From an uncultured Clostridia bacterium (GTDB taxonomy: Bacteria; Bacillota; Clostridia; Lachnospirales; CAG-274), in the NCBI GenBank assembly GCA_947624015.1, contig CANQIA010000002.1, positions 62,001 through 126,000 of the forward strand: a stretch of 64,000 nt of DNA, read 5' to 3'. Each line of letters opens with the position of its first letter. Position 1 is the first letter of the stretch. A model generated the notes under the pieces. That model made no database searches. It was not told the DNA's origin and saw nothing but the letters and a program-made list of their open reading frames with translations. This document shows positions 37,602 to 45,943 of this stretch, one piece after another. The translations under genes were made by a program, and so were the position numbers.

Positions 37602-38751
37602 TAGCACGTATGGTCTCCATTATGTAGTCGGCAAGCTCGGCGCTTGTACAGCCATCCTCATGACCTGTTATCTTTATCTTCTTTTCTGTCTGAGTACAGA
37701 TATCAAGAGCCTTGTCCAGCTTATCCGCCTTATTGCCGTATCCTATATGAGCAAGGAGCATTGAAGCCGCTCTTATGATCGAACATGGATCGGCATACTT
37801 ATCTCTGCCCTCTTCCACCATTCTTGGTGCTGAGCCGTGTATAGCTTCAAACATAGCGTATTTTTTGCCCATATTAACGGAGCCTGCGGTACCTACGCCG
37901 CCTTGGAACTCAGCCGCTTCGTCTGTAATGATATCTCCGTAAAGATTGGGAAGCACAACGACTTTAAAGCTCTGTCTTCTCTTGGGATCTATAAGCTTGG
38001 CGGTCATAATGTCGATATACCAGTCATCTGTCTCTATTTCGGGATACTCCTTTGCTATTTCCTTAAAGGTGTTAAGGAACTTACCGTCGGTAGTCTTTAT
38101 AATATTTGCCTTTGTAACGCAGGTCACCTTGCCTTTGTTGTTTTTTCTGGCATATTCAAAGGCAGCCCTTATTATCCTCTCGGTACCGTCTGTGGTGGCA
38201 ACCGTAAAGTCAAAGGCAAGATCCTCATCGATCTCAAAGCCCTTTGAACCCAATGTATATGAGCCTTCCGTATTCTCTCTGTAAAATGTCCAGTCAATGC
38301 CCTCCTCCGGTATCCTTACAGGTCTTACATTGGCAAAAAGATCGAGCTCTTTTCTCATAGCCACATTGGCTGACTCGATATTTACCTTGTCGCCTGCTCT
38401 TGGTGTAGTGGTAGGCCCCTTAAGTATAACAGGGCATTCCTTAAGCTCCGCAAGTACGTCATCGGGTATAGCCTTGCCTGCAGCTATTCTGTTTTCAATG
38501 GTAAGTCCGTCTATTACCTTGAACTCTACCTTGCCTGAATTTACCTCCTCTGCAAGGAGAAACTCCAATATCCTCTGAGCCTGGGCTGTGATAGCGGGAC
38601 CTATACCGTCGCCTCCGCATATACCTATCTTTATTACAGGGAGCTTTGAAAAATCTATAAAGTCCTTGTCCTCCTTCATTTTTTCAACTCTGGCAAGCTG
38701 TTCTTCTATAAGCTTTCCGAATTTTTCCTTTGCAACAGCGATCTTATCCAT
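37594..38751 (-). CDS. icd: Isocitrate dehydrogenase
   Basis: A 385-residue decarboxylating dehydrogenase of the isocitrate/isopropylmalate family. The substrate loop is NIESANVAMRKELDLFANVRPVRI; further motifs are TFYRENTEGSYTLG and the metal/cofactor region NLYGDIITDEAAEFQGG and HGSAPRMVEEGRDKYADP. The Ser-Asn in the substrate loop favours isocitrate. NAD or NADP preference is not certain. I chose ATG at 38751 (GGAGG nine bases upstream, one base after the preceding gene's stop); further upstream the frame overlaps that gene. Paired with a Re-citrate synthase-like gene, it probably makes 2-oxoglutarate for glutamate. Confidence 0.9.
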   Translation of the reverse strand: MDKIAVAKEKFGKLIEEQLARVEKMKEDKDFIDFSKLPVIKIGICGGDGIGPAITAQAQRILEFLLAEEVNSGKVEFKVIDGLTIENRIAAGKAIPDDVLAELKECPVILKGPTTTPRAGDKVNIESANVAMRKELDLFANVRPVRIPEEGIDWTFYRENTEGSYTLGSKGFEIDEDLAFDFTVATTDGTERIIRAAFEYARKNNKGKVTCVTKANIIKTTDGKFLNTFKEIAKEYPEIETDDWYIDIMTAKLIDPKRRQSFKVVVLPNLYGDIITDEAAEFQGGVGTAGSVNMGKKYAMFEAIHGSAPRMVEEGRDKYADPCSIIRAASMLLAHIGYGNKADKLDKALDICTQTEKKIKITGHEDGCTSAELADYIMETIRAMD

Positions 38752-38752
38752 T

Positions 38753-40147
38753 TTAGTTTTCCTCCGATTTAACATTATTTTCTTTGTATTTCTTATATTC
38801 CTTTGCAACTATGCGCATAAGCTCCTTATCGCTTATCTGCGTGACTCTGCCGTTCTCATACTGCTTGTCTACCCATTCCTTTACCTTTACGACAACGGGA
38901 TGCTGCTTGCTTACCTGATCGTCTCCCTTGAAATTAAAGTAGGAATTTATCCAGTGGGCAATGCCCGCAAGTCCCGATGTTTTGCCTACGGCGATCTTAA
39001 CGGGTCTGTTCAGCAGAAGATCCGTATTGAATATATTGTATATCTCTTCATTTTTAAGTATACCGTCTGCATGTATGCCTGCCCTTGTCACATTAAAGTT
39101 TTCTCCGACAAAGGGTGTCATAGGCGGTATCTCATAGCCTATCTCATTGCGGTAATAATCGGCAAGCTCCGTAATAACGGTGGTATCCATACCGTCAAGA
39201 GTACCTCTTAGCTGCGCATACTCAAATACCATAGCCTCAAGGGGAGTATTGCCTGTTCTCTCGCCTATGCCGAAAAGAGATGTGTTTACACCGCAGCAGC
39301 CGTATATCCAAGCTGTTGACGCATTTATGACGGAGCGATAGAAATCGTTGTGTCCATGCCACTCCAAAAGCTCGTTGGGTACACCGGCATAATGATGAAG
39401 ACCGTAAATTATACCCGCTATACTTCTGGGCAAAACGGTACCGGGGAATGTAACGCCGTAGCCCATAGTATCGCATACTCTTATTTTAATAGGCATACCC
39501 GTTTCTTCCATAAGCTTCATAAGCTCAGATGCAAAGGGAACAACAAAGCCGTAAAAATCCGCTCTTGTTATATCCTCAAAGTGGCATCTTGGTCTTATGC
39601 CGGTCTCTATGCACTGGCGTATAACAGAGAGATAATGCTTCATTATCTCGCTTCTGGTCATATTCATCTTATAGAAAATATGATAATCGGAACAGCTTAC
39701 AAGTATGCCCGTTTCCTTAACGCCTATTGACTTTACAAGCTCAAAATCCTTCTTGCTGGCTCTTATCCATGAGGTCACCTCGGGGAATCTGTAATCCTTT
39801 TCAAGGCACTTATATACCGCTTCCTGATCCTTCTTGGAATATACAAAAAATTCGCTTTGCCTTATTATGCCCTTAGGACCTCCAAGCTTATGTAAAAGTC
39901 TGTATATATGCTCTATCTGTTCAACGGTATAAGGCTCTCTTGCCTGCTGACCGTCTCTGAATGTGGTATCGGTTATCCATATATTATCAGGCATATCCAT
40001 AGGCACGATCCTGTGGTTAAAAGCTATTTTGGGGACCTCGTCATATCCATACAGATTTTCAAACAAATTCGGCTTCTCAACATCCTGAAGAGGATAAGTC
40101 GATTCACGTCTTTCAATAACATTTGTCTTTGGATTGAATATGAACAT
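38753..40147 (-). CDS. Re-citrate synthase-like HMGL-family enzyme
   Basis: A 464-residue member of the homocitrate/isopropylmalate synthase (DRE-TIM) group. The metal/catalytic motif is WITDTTFRDGQQAREPY; a second metal site is WHGHNDFYRS; GIGERTGNTPLEAMVFEY is the conserved acetyl-CoA-side segment. The short form without a Leu-feedback domain, adjacency to isocitrate dehydrogenase, and lack of leu or nif neighbours favour Re-citrate synthase as described in Clostridium kluyveri. Homocitrate synthase remains possible. No aconitase gene is in the window. It has its own SigA promoter. Confidence 0.8.
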   Translation of the reverse strand: MFIFNPKTNVIERRESTYPLQDVEKPNLFENLYGYDEVPKIAFNHRIVPMDMPDNIWITDTTFRDGQQAREPYTVEQIEHIYRLLHKLGGPKGIIRQSEFFVYSKKDQEAVYKCLEKDYRFPEVTSWIRASKKDFELVKSIGVKETGILVSCSDYHIFYKMNMTRSEIMKHYLSVIRQCIETGIRPRCHFEDITRADFYGFVVPFASELMKLMEETGMPIKIRVCDTMGYGVTFPGTVLPRSIAGIIYGLHHYAGVPNELLEWHGHNDFYRSVINASTAWIYGCCGVNTSLFGIGERTGNTPLEAMVFEYAQLRGTLDGMDTTVITELADYYRNEIGYEIPPMTPFVGENFNVTRAGIHADGILKNEEIYNIFNTDLLLNRPVKIAVGKTSGLAGIAHWINSYFNFKGDDQVSKQHPVVVKVKEWVDKQYENGRVTQISDKELMRIVAKEYKKYKENNVKSEEN

Positions 40148-40185
40148 TGCTTCGCCTCCTGTATTCTGAAATCAATATACATTTT

Positions 40186-40214
40186 ATTCTACAACCAAAC
40201 AACGGATATGTCAA
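40186..40214 (-). promoter_or_regulatory. SigA promoter of the citrate synthase/IDH operon
   Basis: On the minus strand: TTGACA, 17 bases, TAGAAT; start near 40179, with AGGAGGCG before the ATG at 40147. Confidence 0.78.
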
Positions 40215-40333
40215 CAGAAAAGCCTTATTTTTGAATAATTTATAGTTAAAGTTTTCAGAATTGTTTAAATATTAAGTGAAAAACAATAGTTTTTTACATT
40301 TTTATGAATTTTTTTACAGTAAATAATTCATTT

Positions 40334-40609
40334 TTATATTCCCATAAGCTTTAGGATATCCATGATCCTGTTTCTCTCCGCCTCCGAGGAATTGACAAGA
40401 AGGGCGTTGAGCATCGCCCTCTTTTGATCGGGCGTAAAGCTCATATTCCTTGGCATAGACCTTAAAAAGCTCATTATTATAGGCAGGCTCTCCTGCTGAG
40501 ATCTTCCCTGTAAGCTACCGTACAGCCTTTTAAAGGCTTCTTTTGTGTTTTTGTCCATACAGTCAAAAGCCTTATCGTTAAGTATCGTATCTGCCGATCT
40601 ATTCTCCAA
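40334..40609 (-). CDS. Hypothetical protein, 91 residues
   Basis: I do not recognise this protein. It is soluble and helical, with the motif SLPIIMSFLRSMPRNMSFTPDQKRAML. The start is TTG, supported by GGAGGGG seven bases upstream; it overlaps the end of the preceding gene by 11 bases, so the two are probably translated together. No signal or membrane segment. Confidence 0.6.
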   Translation of the reverse strand: MENRSADTILNDKAFDCMDKNTKEAFKRLYGSLQGRSQQESLPIIMSFLRSMPRNMSFTPDQKRAMLNALLVNSSEAERNRIMDILKLMGI

Positions 40610-41000
40610 TTCGCAACCCCTCCACTATATCGGATATTTCCATTGCCTTTACGCATACGTCAAGCATCTGCTGTTTCTTATGATCCAGCTCGGGCTTTAT
40701 CGCCATGAGCATTTTCTTTTTAACGCCTCTGCTGCTTGCGCCGCTGTCAAAAGACATTGTCTGAAAGGTGTGTATCAGCTTATCTATTTCCATAAGCTTT
40801 ATCATTATGCCTATGTTCCGTTGATAGGGCATATCCAGATGCGGTAAAGCCTCTTTTATTTTTTGGAGTGCAGTAACATTATCGCAGCCTGCTGTTTCCC
40901 GTGTTTCCACAGTATGCTCGCTGCCGTTTATAGACTGCATAAGCTTTACTACTGACATTATCCTTTCCAACTGTGACATATCAATGCTGTTTTCTTCCAT
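40599..41000 (-). CDS. Hypothetical protein, 133 residues
   Basis: Unrecognised. Helical and Met/Lys rich (LERIMSVVKLMQSING, KKKMLMAIKPELDHKKQQML). AGAGGTGATT lies before the ATG. It is co-directional and overlapping with the 91-residue gene and divergent from the Asn/Ser-rich small protein. The divergent neighbour has a forespore promoter, and a CATATAAT sequence upstream here loosely resembles a sporulation -10, so a sporulation role is possible but unproven. Confidence 0.6.
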   Translation of the reverse strand: MEENSIDMSQLERIMSVVKLMQSINGSEHTVETRETAGCDNVTALQKIKEALPHLDMPYQRNIGIMIKLMEIDKLIHTFQTMSFDSGASSRGVKKKMLMAIKPELDHKKQQMLDVCVKAMEISDIVEGLRIGE

Positions 41001-41074
41001 ACAATCACCTCTGTGTAATTATATGATAGCCAAAACAAAGTAATTACTATTTAAAAAACAGGAAAAATTTTACA

Positions 41075-41103
41075 GTATATTGCTGTGTTTTCGGTCCATA
41101 ATA
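41075..41103 (+). promoter_or_regulatory. SigG/SigF-type forespore promoter
   Basis: GTATA, 17 bases, CATAATA. This fits the forespore SigG pattern GHATR-N17/18-CATWHTA exactly. The expected start is near 41110, 46 bases before the small Asn/Ser-rich gene. Confidence 0.65.
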
Positions 41104-41155
41104 AAGATGTAAGGCAAATTAAAAAAGCTTAAAGTAATGAGGAGGTTATTTTTTT

Positions 41156-41341
41156 ATGAATAACAGAAGCGAAAGAAACTCAAGCAATAATCAGAACAGC
41201 TCTAACAATCAGTCAAACAGAGATTCAAGCAGAGTTGAGTTTGCTAACGAAATAAGCAACGAAATGGACAAAAAGAGTTCAAACAACTCTAACAGAAATT
41301 CAAACAAGAATTCTTCAAACAATAACTGTAACAGCAGATAG
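41156..41341 (+). CDS. Small Asn/Ser-rich protein, possible SASP-like spore protein
   Basis: A 61-residue hydrophilic protein, very rich in Asn and Ser, with a central VEFANEISNEMDKK segment. That segment loosely recalls the EFASET motif of gamma-type small acid-soluble spore proteins, and the rest of the chain is low complexity, as those are. GAGGAGG lies before the ATG, a SigG-like promoter upstream, and a strong terminator behind, so it is a single-gene unit. Assignment to the forespore rests on the promoter; identity as a SASP is an inference. Confidence 0.65.
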   Translation: MNNRSERNSSNNQNSSNNQSNRDSSRVEFANEISNEMDKKSSNNSNRNSNKNSSNNNCNSR

Positions 41342-41351
41342 TGCAAAAAAC

Positions 41352-41390
41352 AAAAGGCAGATGAAGGTGCAGATCTTCATCTGCCTTTTA
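41352..41390 (+). terminator. Rho-independent terminator
   Basis: AAAAGGCAGATGAAG / CTTCATCTGCCTTTT. Confidence 0.9.
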
Positions 41391-41431
41391 CCTTTTACAT
41401 ATCAATACTTTTCCAATATATTGAAAAGTTC

Positions 41432-41460
41432 TTGACTTTAATATAGCGCAATGCTATAAT
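41432..41460 (+). promoter_or_regulatory. SigA promoter of rubrerythrin
   Basis: TTGACT, 17 bases, TATAAT; start near 41467. Confidence 0.85.
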
Positions 41461-41472
41461 TGAGATACAAAG

Positions 41473-41492
41473 GATAATAATTATCAATTAAA
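41473..41492 (+). promoter_or_regulatory. Probable PerR operator of rubrerythrin
   Basis: The perfect palindrome GATAATAATTATC lies just after the -10, close to the PerR box TTATAATNATTATAA. The string ATTATCAATTAAA (41480-41492) recurs at 55041-55053 just after the -10 of the perR promoter. Confidence 0.6.
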
Positions 41493-41507
41493 CTAGGAGG
41501 TTTTATT

Positions 41508-42053
41508 ATGAAGAAATTTGTTTGTCCCGTATGCGGCTATGTTCATGAGGGTGACTGTCCTCCCGATAAGTGTCCTCAGTGCGGAGTTCCCGGTTCCAAA
41601 TTCAAGGTAGTTGAAGAAGCTGATCTGAACTGGGCTTGCGAGCATCAGGTAGGTATTATAGACGGTGTTGATCCTGAAATAGTACAGGGTCTCAGAGATA
41701 ACTTCAACGGCGAATGCTCAGAGGTCGGTATGTATCTTGCAATGAGCAGAGTAGCTGACAGAGAGGGTTATCCGGAGGTTGCCGAAGCATATAAGAGAAT
41801 AGCCTTTGAAGAGGCTGAGCATGCAGCTAAATTTGCTGAGCTTTTAGGCGAGGTAGTTACTCCTTCCACCAAGAAGAATCTTGAGTTAAGAGTAATGGCT
41901 GAACACGGCGCAACAGAAGGCAAGCTTAAGCTGGCTAAAATGGCTAAGGAGCAGAATCTTGACGCTATCCATGATACGGTTCACGAAATGGCAAGAGACG
42001 AAGCAAGACACGGCTGCGCATTCAACGGTCTTCTTAAGAGATATTTCGGTTAA
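41508..42053 (+). CDS. Reverse rubrerythrin
   Basis: A 181-residue non-haem iron peroxidase. The rubredoxin domain comes first ([20 protein letters not shown], residues about 5-24), then the di-iron ferritin-like domain with ExxH motifs ([29 protein letters not shown]). The order is reversed relative to classical rubrerythrin, as in the Clostridium acetobutylicum reverse rubrerythrins, which reduce hydrogen peroxide and oxygen with electrons from NADH-rubredoxin reductase. A PerR-like operator in its promoter fits peroxide induction. Confidence 0.95.
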   Translation: MKKFVCPVCGYVHEGDCPPDKCPQCGVPGSKFKVVEEADLNWACEHQVGIIDGVDPEIVQGLRDNFNGECSEVGMYLAMSRVADREGYPEVAEAYKRIAFEEAEHAAKFAELLGEVVTPSTKKNLELRVMAEHGATEGKLKLAKMAKEQNLDAIHDTVHEMARDEARHGCAFNGLLKRYFG

Positions 42054-42060
42054 TACATAT

Positions 42061-42094
42061 TTAGGGGCTGTATTATAACAGCCCCTAATATTTT
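42061..42094 (+). terminator. Terminator of rubrerythrin
   Basis: TTAGGGGCTGT / ACAGCCCCTAA followed by TATTTTTATA. Confidence 0.88.
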
Positions 42095-42139
42095 TATAAT
42101 ATCCATGTGTACCGATAAAGCCTTTCGGCGTTTTTATTT

Positions 42140-43312
42140 TTATAACGATGAGCTTTTGCCGAAAACCAATCTGTACAACGTAGGTTCTATATGGTATTCT
42201 TCTATTATCCTGTCCAGTTCCTTACGCTTTTTGCTCTTATCCTTTCTTTCGGTTTTTACAGAGCGTATCATAATATTCTTAGGCGTATGCTCCATATCCA
42301 CAAATTCCATTACCTTGACCTTGTAGCCCATAAGTTCAATTATCCTTGCCCTTATGGAATCCGTAAGCAAAGCTGCAAAGCGTTCCTTTATTATGCCGTG
42401 TTCCAGCATAATATCCATATCCTCATTTTTGATCTGACCAAAAAGCTCATGCTGACAGCAAGGTACGTTCATCATTACACGACATCCCCAGCGTATTCCA
42501 TGGTATATGGCGTGATCCGTAGCTGTGTCGCAGGCATGGAGAGTTATTATCATGGATATTTTCTTGTCCTTATTTTCAATATCGGCTATATCCTTACAGT
42601 AAAACCTAAGATCTTTAAAGCCCATATCCTCTGCCAGTAAATTGCAGTGCTCCACTACATCCCTTTTAAGGTCATAGCCCTCTATCGAAACCTTCTTATG
42701 CCTGATATCATTAAAATAGTGATACATGGCAAATGTAAGATAGCTCTTGCCGCAGCCCATATCCACAATAGTGCTGTTTTCGGGTATCTCGTCTTCAATA
42801 TCCTTCAGCATTTCAACAAATTTATTTATTTGTCTGAATTTCTTCTATTTATTGCTGTGAATATGCCCCTCCTTATCCATAAGTCCAAGTCTGAACATCC
42901 AATCCACATATCTGCCCTCGGCAAATATATAGTTTTTTGTATTGTTGTGCTGTACCGTCATTTGAGGGATCTCGTTTTCCTTTACGCCCGTTATCGTAAA
43001 GAGCTTTTTCTTGTTCCTAAGCACGGTGCAGCGTATATTTGCTTTTATCTCGCACTGTTTAAAGTTATTTTCCTCTATGGCGATAAGCCTTTCTATTATC
43101 TCGTCGGGCTTTATATTCTTATGGTAGACCTTATCGCCTACAAAGCTTGAAAGCTGATACATAAGCTCTCCCTTTACCATAACAGGCTTTACCTTTACCT
43201 TTGACGCCGTACCCTCCGTCTTTTTTACGGGATCGCTTATCACTGCGGAGGATACCTCGTAAATATTTATTTTGTTTTTAAGTTCGTTTATTACTTCTTT
43301 TGTATTCAGCAT
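42140..43312 (-). pseudogene. SAM-dependent methyltransferase interrupted by one in-frame TAG
   Basis: Two open frames, 43312-42845 (155 residues) and 42811-42140, lie in the same reading frame and together make a protein of about 390 residues, the usual length of a clostridial class I methyltransferase. The first piece ends ...GHIHSNK then TAG (42847-42845); the frame then continues KKFRQINKFVEMLKDIE into VDMGCGKSYLTFAMYHYF (SAM loop), TLHACDTATDHAIYHG and NVPCCQHELFG. Relatives usually have Tyr before the KFRQIN segment, so one base change TAT/TAC to TAG explains it. The substrate is probably RNA or unknown. It could be a recent pseudogene, a sequencing error, two polypeptides that reassociate, or amber readthrough. 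It ends a seven-gene operon. Confidence 0.8.
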
Positions 43313-43314
43313 AT

Positions 43315-43572
43315 CTATTTACCCTTTTTTATTTCATAGCCATCCATATCCACAAGTATGATATCGTCGCCTATTTTCACTACGGAACACCAGTTTATGA
43401 ACCTTTTGTCCCTTTTGCAGAATATTGAAAATATACCCTTCATGGCAACGGCTATTATCTGGTGTATGGCACCGCAGCCGCAGTCTACCACAACATCCTC
43501 TACACAGCCCAAACGGGCTCCGTCTCTTATGTTTATGACTTCCTTGTTTATAAGCGTCTGATTGCCCTTCAT
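43315..43572 (-). CDS. YlmC/YmxH family PRC-barrel sporulation protein
   Basis: An 85-residue small PRC-barrel protein with the family pattern INIRDGARLGCVEDVVVD and FINWCSVVKIGDDIILVD. YlmC/YmxH proteins are widespread in spore formers; YlmC affects spore-related expression, but the mechanism is not settled. It lies 2 bases before the interrupted methyltransferase and 18 bases after the esterase gene. Confidence 0.88.
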   Translation of the reverse strand: MKGNQTLINKEVINIRDGARLGCVEDVVVDCGCGAIHQIIAVAMKGIFSIFCKRDKRFINWCSVVKIGDDIILVDMDGYEIKKGK

Positions 43573-43590
43573 ATAATCACCTCTGATTGA

Positions 43591-44391
43591 TTATATGATG
43601 AAATCCTCTCTTTTAAGCCAGTTACAAAAAAGCGAGAACCACTGCTTGGTTCCTTCTATGCCCTCGGCAAGATCCAGTCCATGCCTGCCTTTGGGGAAAA
43701 TATGAAGCTCAAAGCTCTGTTCCTTTGCCTTCATGGCTAAGGCAAATTCAAGAGAGTTGCGACAGTCAACGCTTTTGTCCTCAAATGTGTGCCAGATAAA
43801 TGTATGGGGCATATCTTCCCTTACATTCAGCTCGCAGGAAAGGAGATCTCTTACATCCTCGTTTCCTCCGCATATATTGTCTCCCGAACGCATATGGGAT
43901 ATAGGCTTTGTAATGCTTACCACAGGATAGCACATACAGAGCAGGTCGGGTCTTGCATCTGCGCTGTCTATCTCATCTACCCTATCATATTCAAAATTAT
44001 CATAATGCTCGGCACAAAGGCAGCTTAAATGTCCTCCTGCGCTAAAGCCCATTATCCCTATGCGGCAAGGGTCTATACTGTACTTGTCCGCATTATACCT
44101 TATGTAACGCATTGCCCTTTTAACATCCCAAAGATATATGGGATGAGCATAGGGCTTGAGCCTATAATAGAGCACAAAGGCGCTTATTCCCTTTTCATTC
44201 AGCCTTTTAGCCACATTTGCTCCCTCATGATCCGACATATGATCATAGCCGCCGCCGGGAAGTATAAGAAAGCAGCTATGCTTTCTGCCGTCCTTTATGG
44301 CAAACTCTTCCATTAAAGGCATATTCTTATTGTGTTTGTTATCGTATTCCTTTTTATGACCCAAAGGGGTACCGTTCCATATGTTTATCAT
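43591..44391 (-). CDS. Alpha/beta-hydrolase, acetyl-esterase type
   Basis: A 266-residue esterase of the Aes/BD-FAE type: oxyanion segment LILPGGGYDHMSDHEG, nucleophile GFSAGGHLS (Ser), catalytic His in PKGRHGLDLAEG, and an acid in HTFEDKSVD. No signal peptide, so cytoplasmic. Family members remove acetyl groups from sugars or xylo-oligosaccharides, which would suit a plant-polysaccharide user, but the substrate is not fixed by sequence. It is packed 2 bases after map. Confidence 0.88.
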   Translation of the reverse strand: MINIWNGTPLGHKKEYDNKHNKNMPLMEEFAIKDGRKHSCFLILPGGGYDHMSDHEGANVAKRLNEKGISAFVLYYRLKPYAHPIYLWDVKRAMRYIRYNADKYSIDPCRIGIMGFSAGGHLSCLCAEHYDNFEYDRVDEIDSADARPDLLCMCYPVVSITKPISHMRSGDNICGGNEDVRDLLSCELNVREDMPHTFIWHTFEDKSVDCRNSLEFALAMKAKEQSFELHIFPKGRHGLDLAEGIEGTKQWFSLFCNWLKREDFII

Positions 44392-44393
44392 AA

Positions 44394-45266
44394 TTACCTC
44401 GTAATGATCTCAACACCGTCTTCGGTAACAACTACGGTATGTTCCCACTGAGCGGACAGGCTTCCGTCGGCTGTGGTTACAGTCCAGCCGTCGTCCTGAG
44501 AAACATTGCAGTCCCATGTGCCTGCATTTATCATAGGCTCTACCGTAAACACCATATTAGGCACAAGTATCATTGTTTTCCTGTCTGTCCTGAAGTGATT
44601 TACAATAGGGTCATTGTGAAATGCAAGACCCACTCCGTGACCGCACAAGGCTCTTACAACGCCATAGCCGTATCGATCCGTAATATCGTTTATAACATTT
44701 CCTATATTACCTACCGGCATATAAGGCTTGATACTTTCAATGCCCTTGTACATACATTCCTTTGTCACTTCCACAAGCTGCTTAGCCTCATCGCTGACAT
44801 TACCTATCATATACATTCTGCTCATGTCCGAATAATAGCCGTGGAGTATTGTGGTAACATCCACATTTATAATATCTCCCTCTTTAAGGACTGTGTCATC
44901 GGGGATACCGTGACAGACCACATCATTTACGGAGGTACAGCAATGCTTCGGGAAGCCTTCGTAATTGTAGGGCGCACATATACCTCCTGCATCCTCTGTC
45001 ATCTTTGCCACCAGCTCATCTATTTCAATAGTCGAGATCCCCTCCCGAACAAATTTATCAAGCTCATCCATAATGGCAACGGACACCTTGGCGCTTTCTC
45101 TTATGCCCTGTATATCCTCGGGAGAAAGTATAAGCTCTCTATCGGGCATGGGATAACCCTGTTCAATAAATTTACTTAGATTTTCTTCATCGCTTCTTTC
45201 ATGACATTGCTTATATTTTTTACCGCAGCCGCACCAGCACTTGTCGTTTCTGCCTATTTTAAACAC
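44394..45266 (-). CDS. map: Methionine aminopeptidase with SEC-C zinc extension
   Basis: A 290-residue type I methionine aminopeptidase removing initiator Met. The first 25 residues are a SEC-C zinc knuckle (CWCGCGKKYKQCH), typical of the longer clostridial form and likely to aid ribosome binding. The pita-bread domain keeps all metal ligands: Asp in INVDVTT, Asp in YYSDMSRM, His in CGHGVGLAFH, Glu in FTVEPM and Glu in QWEHTVVV. It overlaps the DUF2161 gene by 13 bases. Confidence 0.96.
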   Translation of the reverse strand: MFKIGRNDKCWCGCGKKYKQCHERSDEENLSKFIEQGYPMPDRELILSPEDIQGIRESAKVSVAIMDELDKFVREGISTIEIDELVAKMTEDAGGICAPYNYEGFPKHCCTSVNDVVCHGIPDDTVLKEGDIINVDVTTILHGYYSDMSRMYMIGNVSDEAKQLVEVTKECMYKGIESIKPYMPVGNIGNVINDITDRYGYGVVRALCGHGVGLAFHNDPIVNHFRTDRKTMILVPNMVFTVEPMINAGTWDCNVSQDDGWTVTTADGSLSAQWEHTVVVTEDGVEIITR

Positions 45267-45943
45267 GATTCCACCTCGTTTCTGTAAAAGTCTGCTATAT
45301 CCTTATAATCCTCGTCGTCAAGCACTCTAAGACCTGCTTTTGTGGCAGAGTACACGCCCTTGTCAAGCTTTACAAAATAATTATAATGATTTTTGATAAG
45401 GACATTTTTTATATTGTCCTTACATTTTCTTGTTTCTATTTTTCCGTATTTTTCTATGTAACACAAAGCGGCGATAAGGCTTTCCTTATGAGCTGTTACC
45501 ACCTTTTTTCTGCTCTGACCGCCAAGATTAAGAGATACCTTCCTTGTTCTTACTTCCTTTTCAAGACTCCTTCGGCGTATCATATTGGTACGGGTGTCCT
45601 CTCCCTTAGGCTCCAGTATAATATCGACTCTCTTTACCGAATTGAGTACAACAAGAAGCCCGCAATCCAGAGCCTTAAGTATATCCAGCTTTTTTCTGAA
45701 TTCTGCGCTGCGCATATTCTTGGGTCTTGGTATAACGGCATATACATAAGGAGTAAGTTTTTTCCTCTGTACGAGCTGATACACAAGCTCTATGGTAAAG
45801 CCTCTTTTAAGCTCGCATATTACTACGGTATCGTCTTTGGTCGCCACAACGTCGCAATTTTTTACCTCGGCGTCTACCTTGAAGCCAAGCTCTGTAAAAA
45901 ATTTCTCAACAGGCTTGTAAAGTTCAGTTTCTCTTTGTATCAT
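45254..45943 (-). CDS. DUF2161 family PD-(D/E)XK-like protein
   Basis: A 229-residue protein of the DUF2161 group. The N-terminal half has a nuclease-like core, CDVVATKDDTVVICELKRGF, matching the D-(E)xK arrangement of PD-(D/E)XK enzymes; the C-terminal part has a winged-helix look (KNVLIKNHYNYFVKLDKGVYSATKAGL). Family members are annotated as putative phosphodiesterases without proven function. I prefer the ATG at 45943 because AGGT lies eight bases upstream; the ATG two codons earlier (45949) is too close to it. It overlaps pepP. Confidence 0.8.
   Translation of the reverse strand: MIQRETELYKPVEKFFTELGFKVDAEVKNCDVVATKDDTVVICELKRGFTIELVYQLVQRKKLTPYVYAVIPRPKNMRSAEFRKKLDILKALDCGLLVVLNSVKRVDIILEPKGEDTRTNMIRRRSLEKEVRTRKVSLNLGGQSRKKVVTAHKESLIAALCYIEKYGKIETRKCKDNIKNVLIKNHYNYFVKLDKGVYSATKAGLRVLDDEDYKDIADFYRNEVESCLK

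Noticed and set aside
38753..40147. 2-isopropylmalate synthase (leuA)
   Set aside because: The protein lacks the C-terminal leucine-binding regulatory domain and is paired with an isocitrate-type dehydrogenase, not with leuB/C/D.
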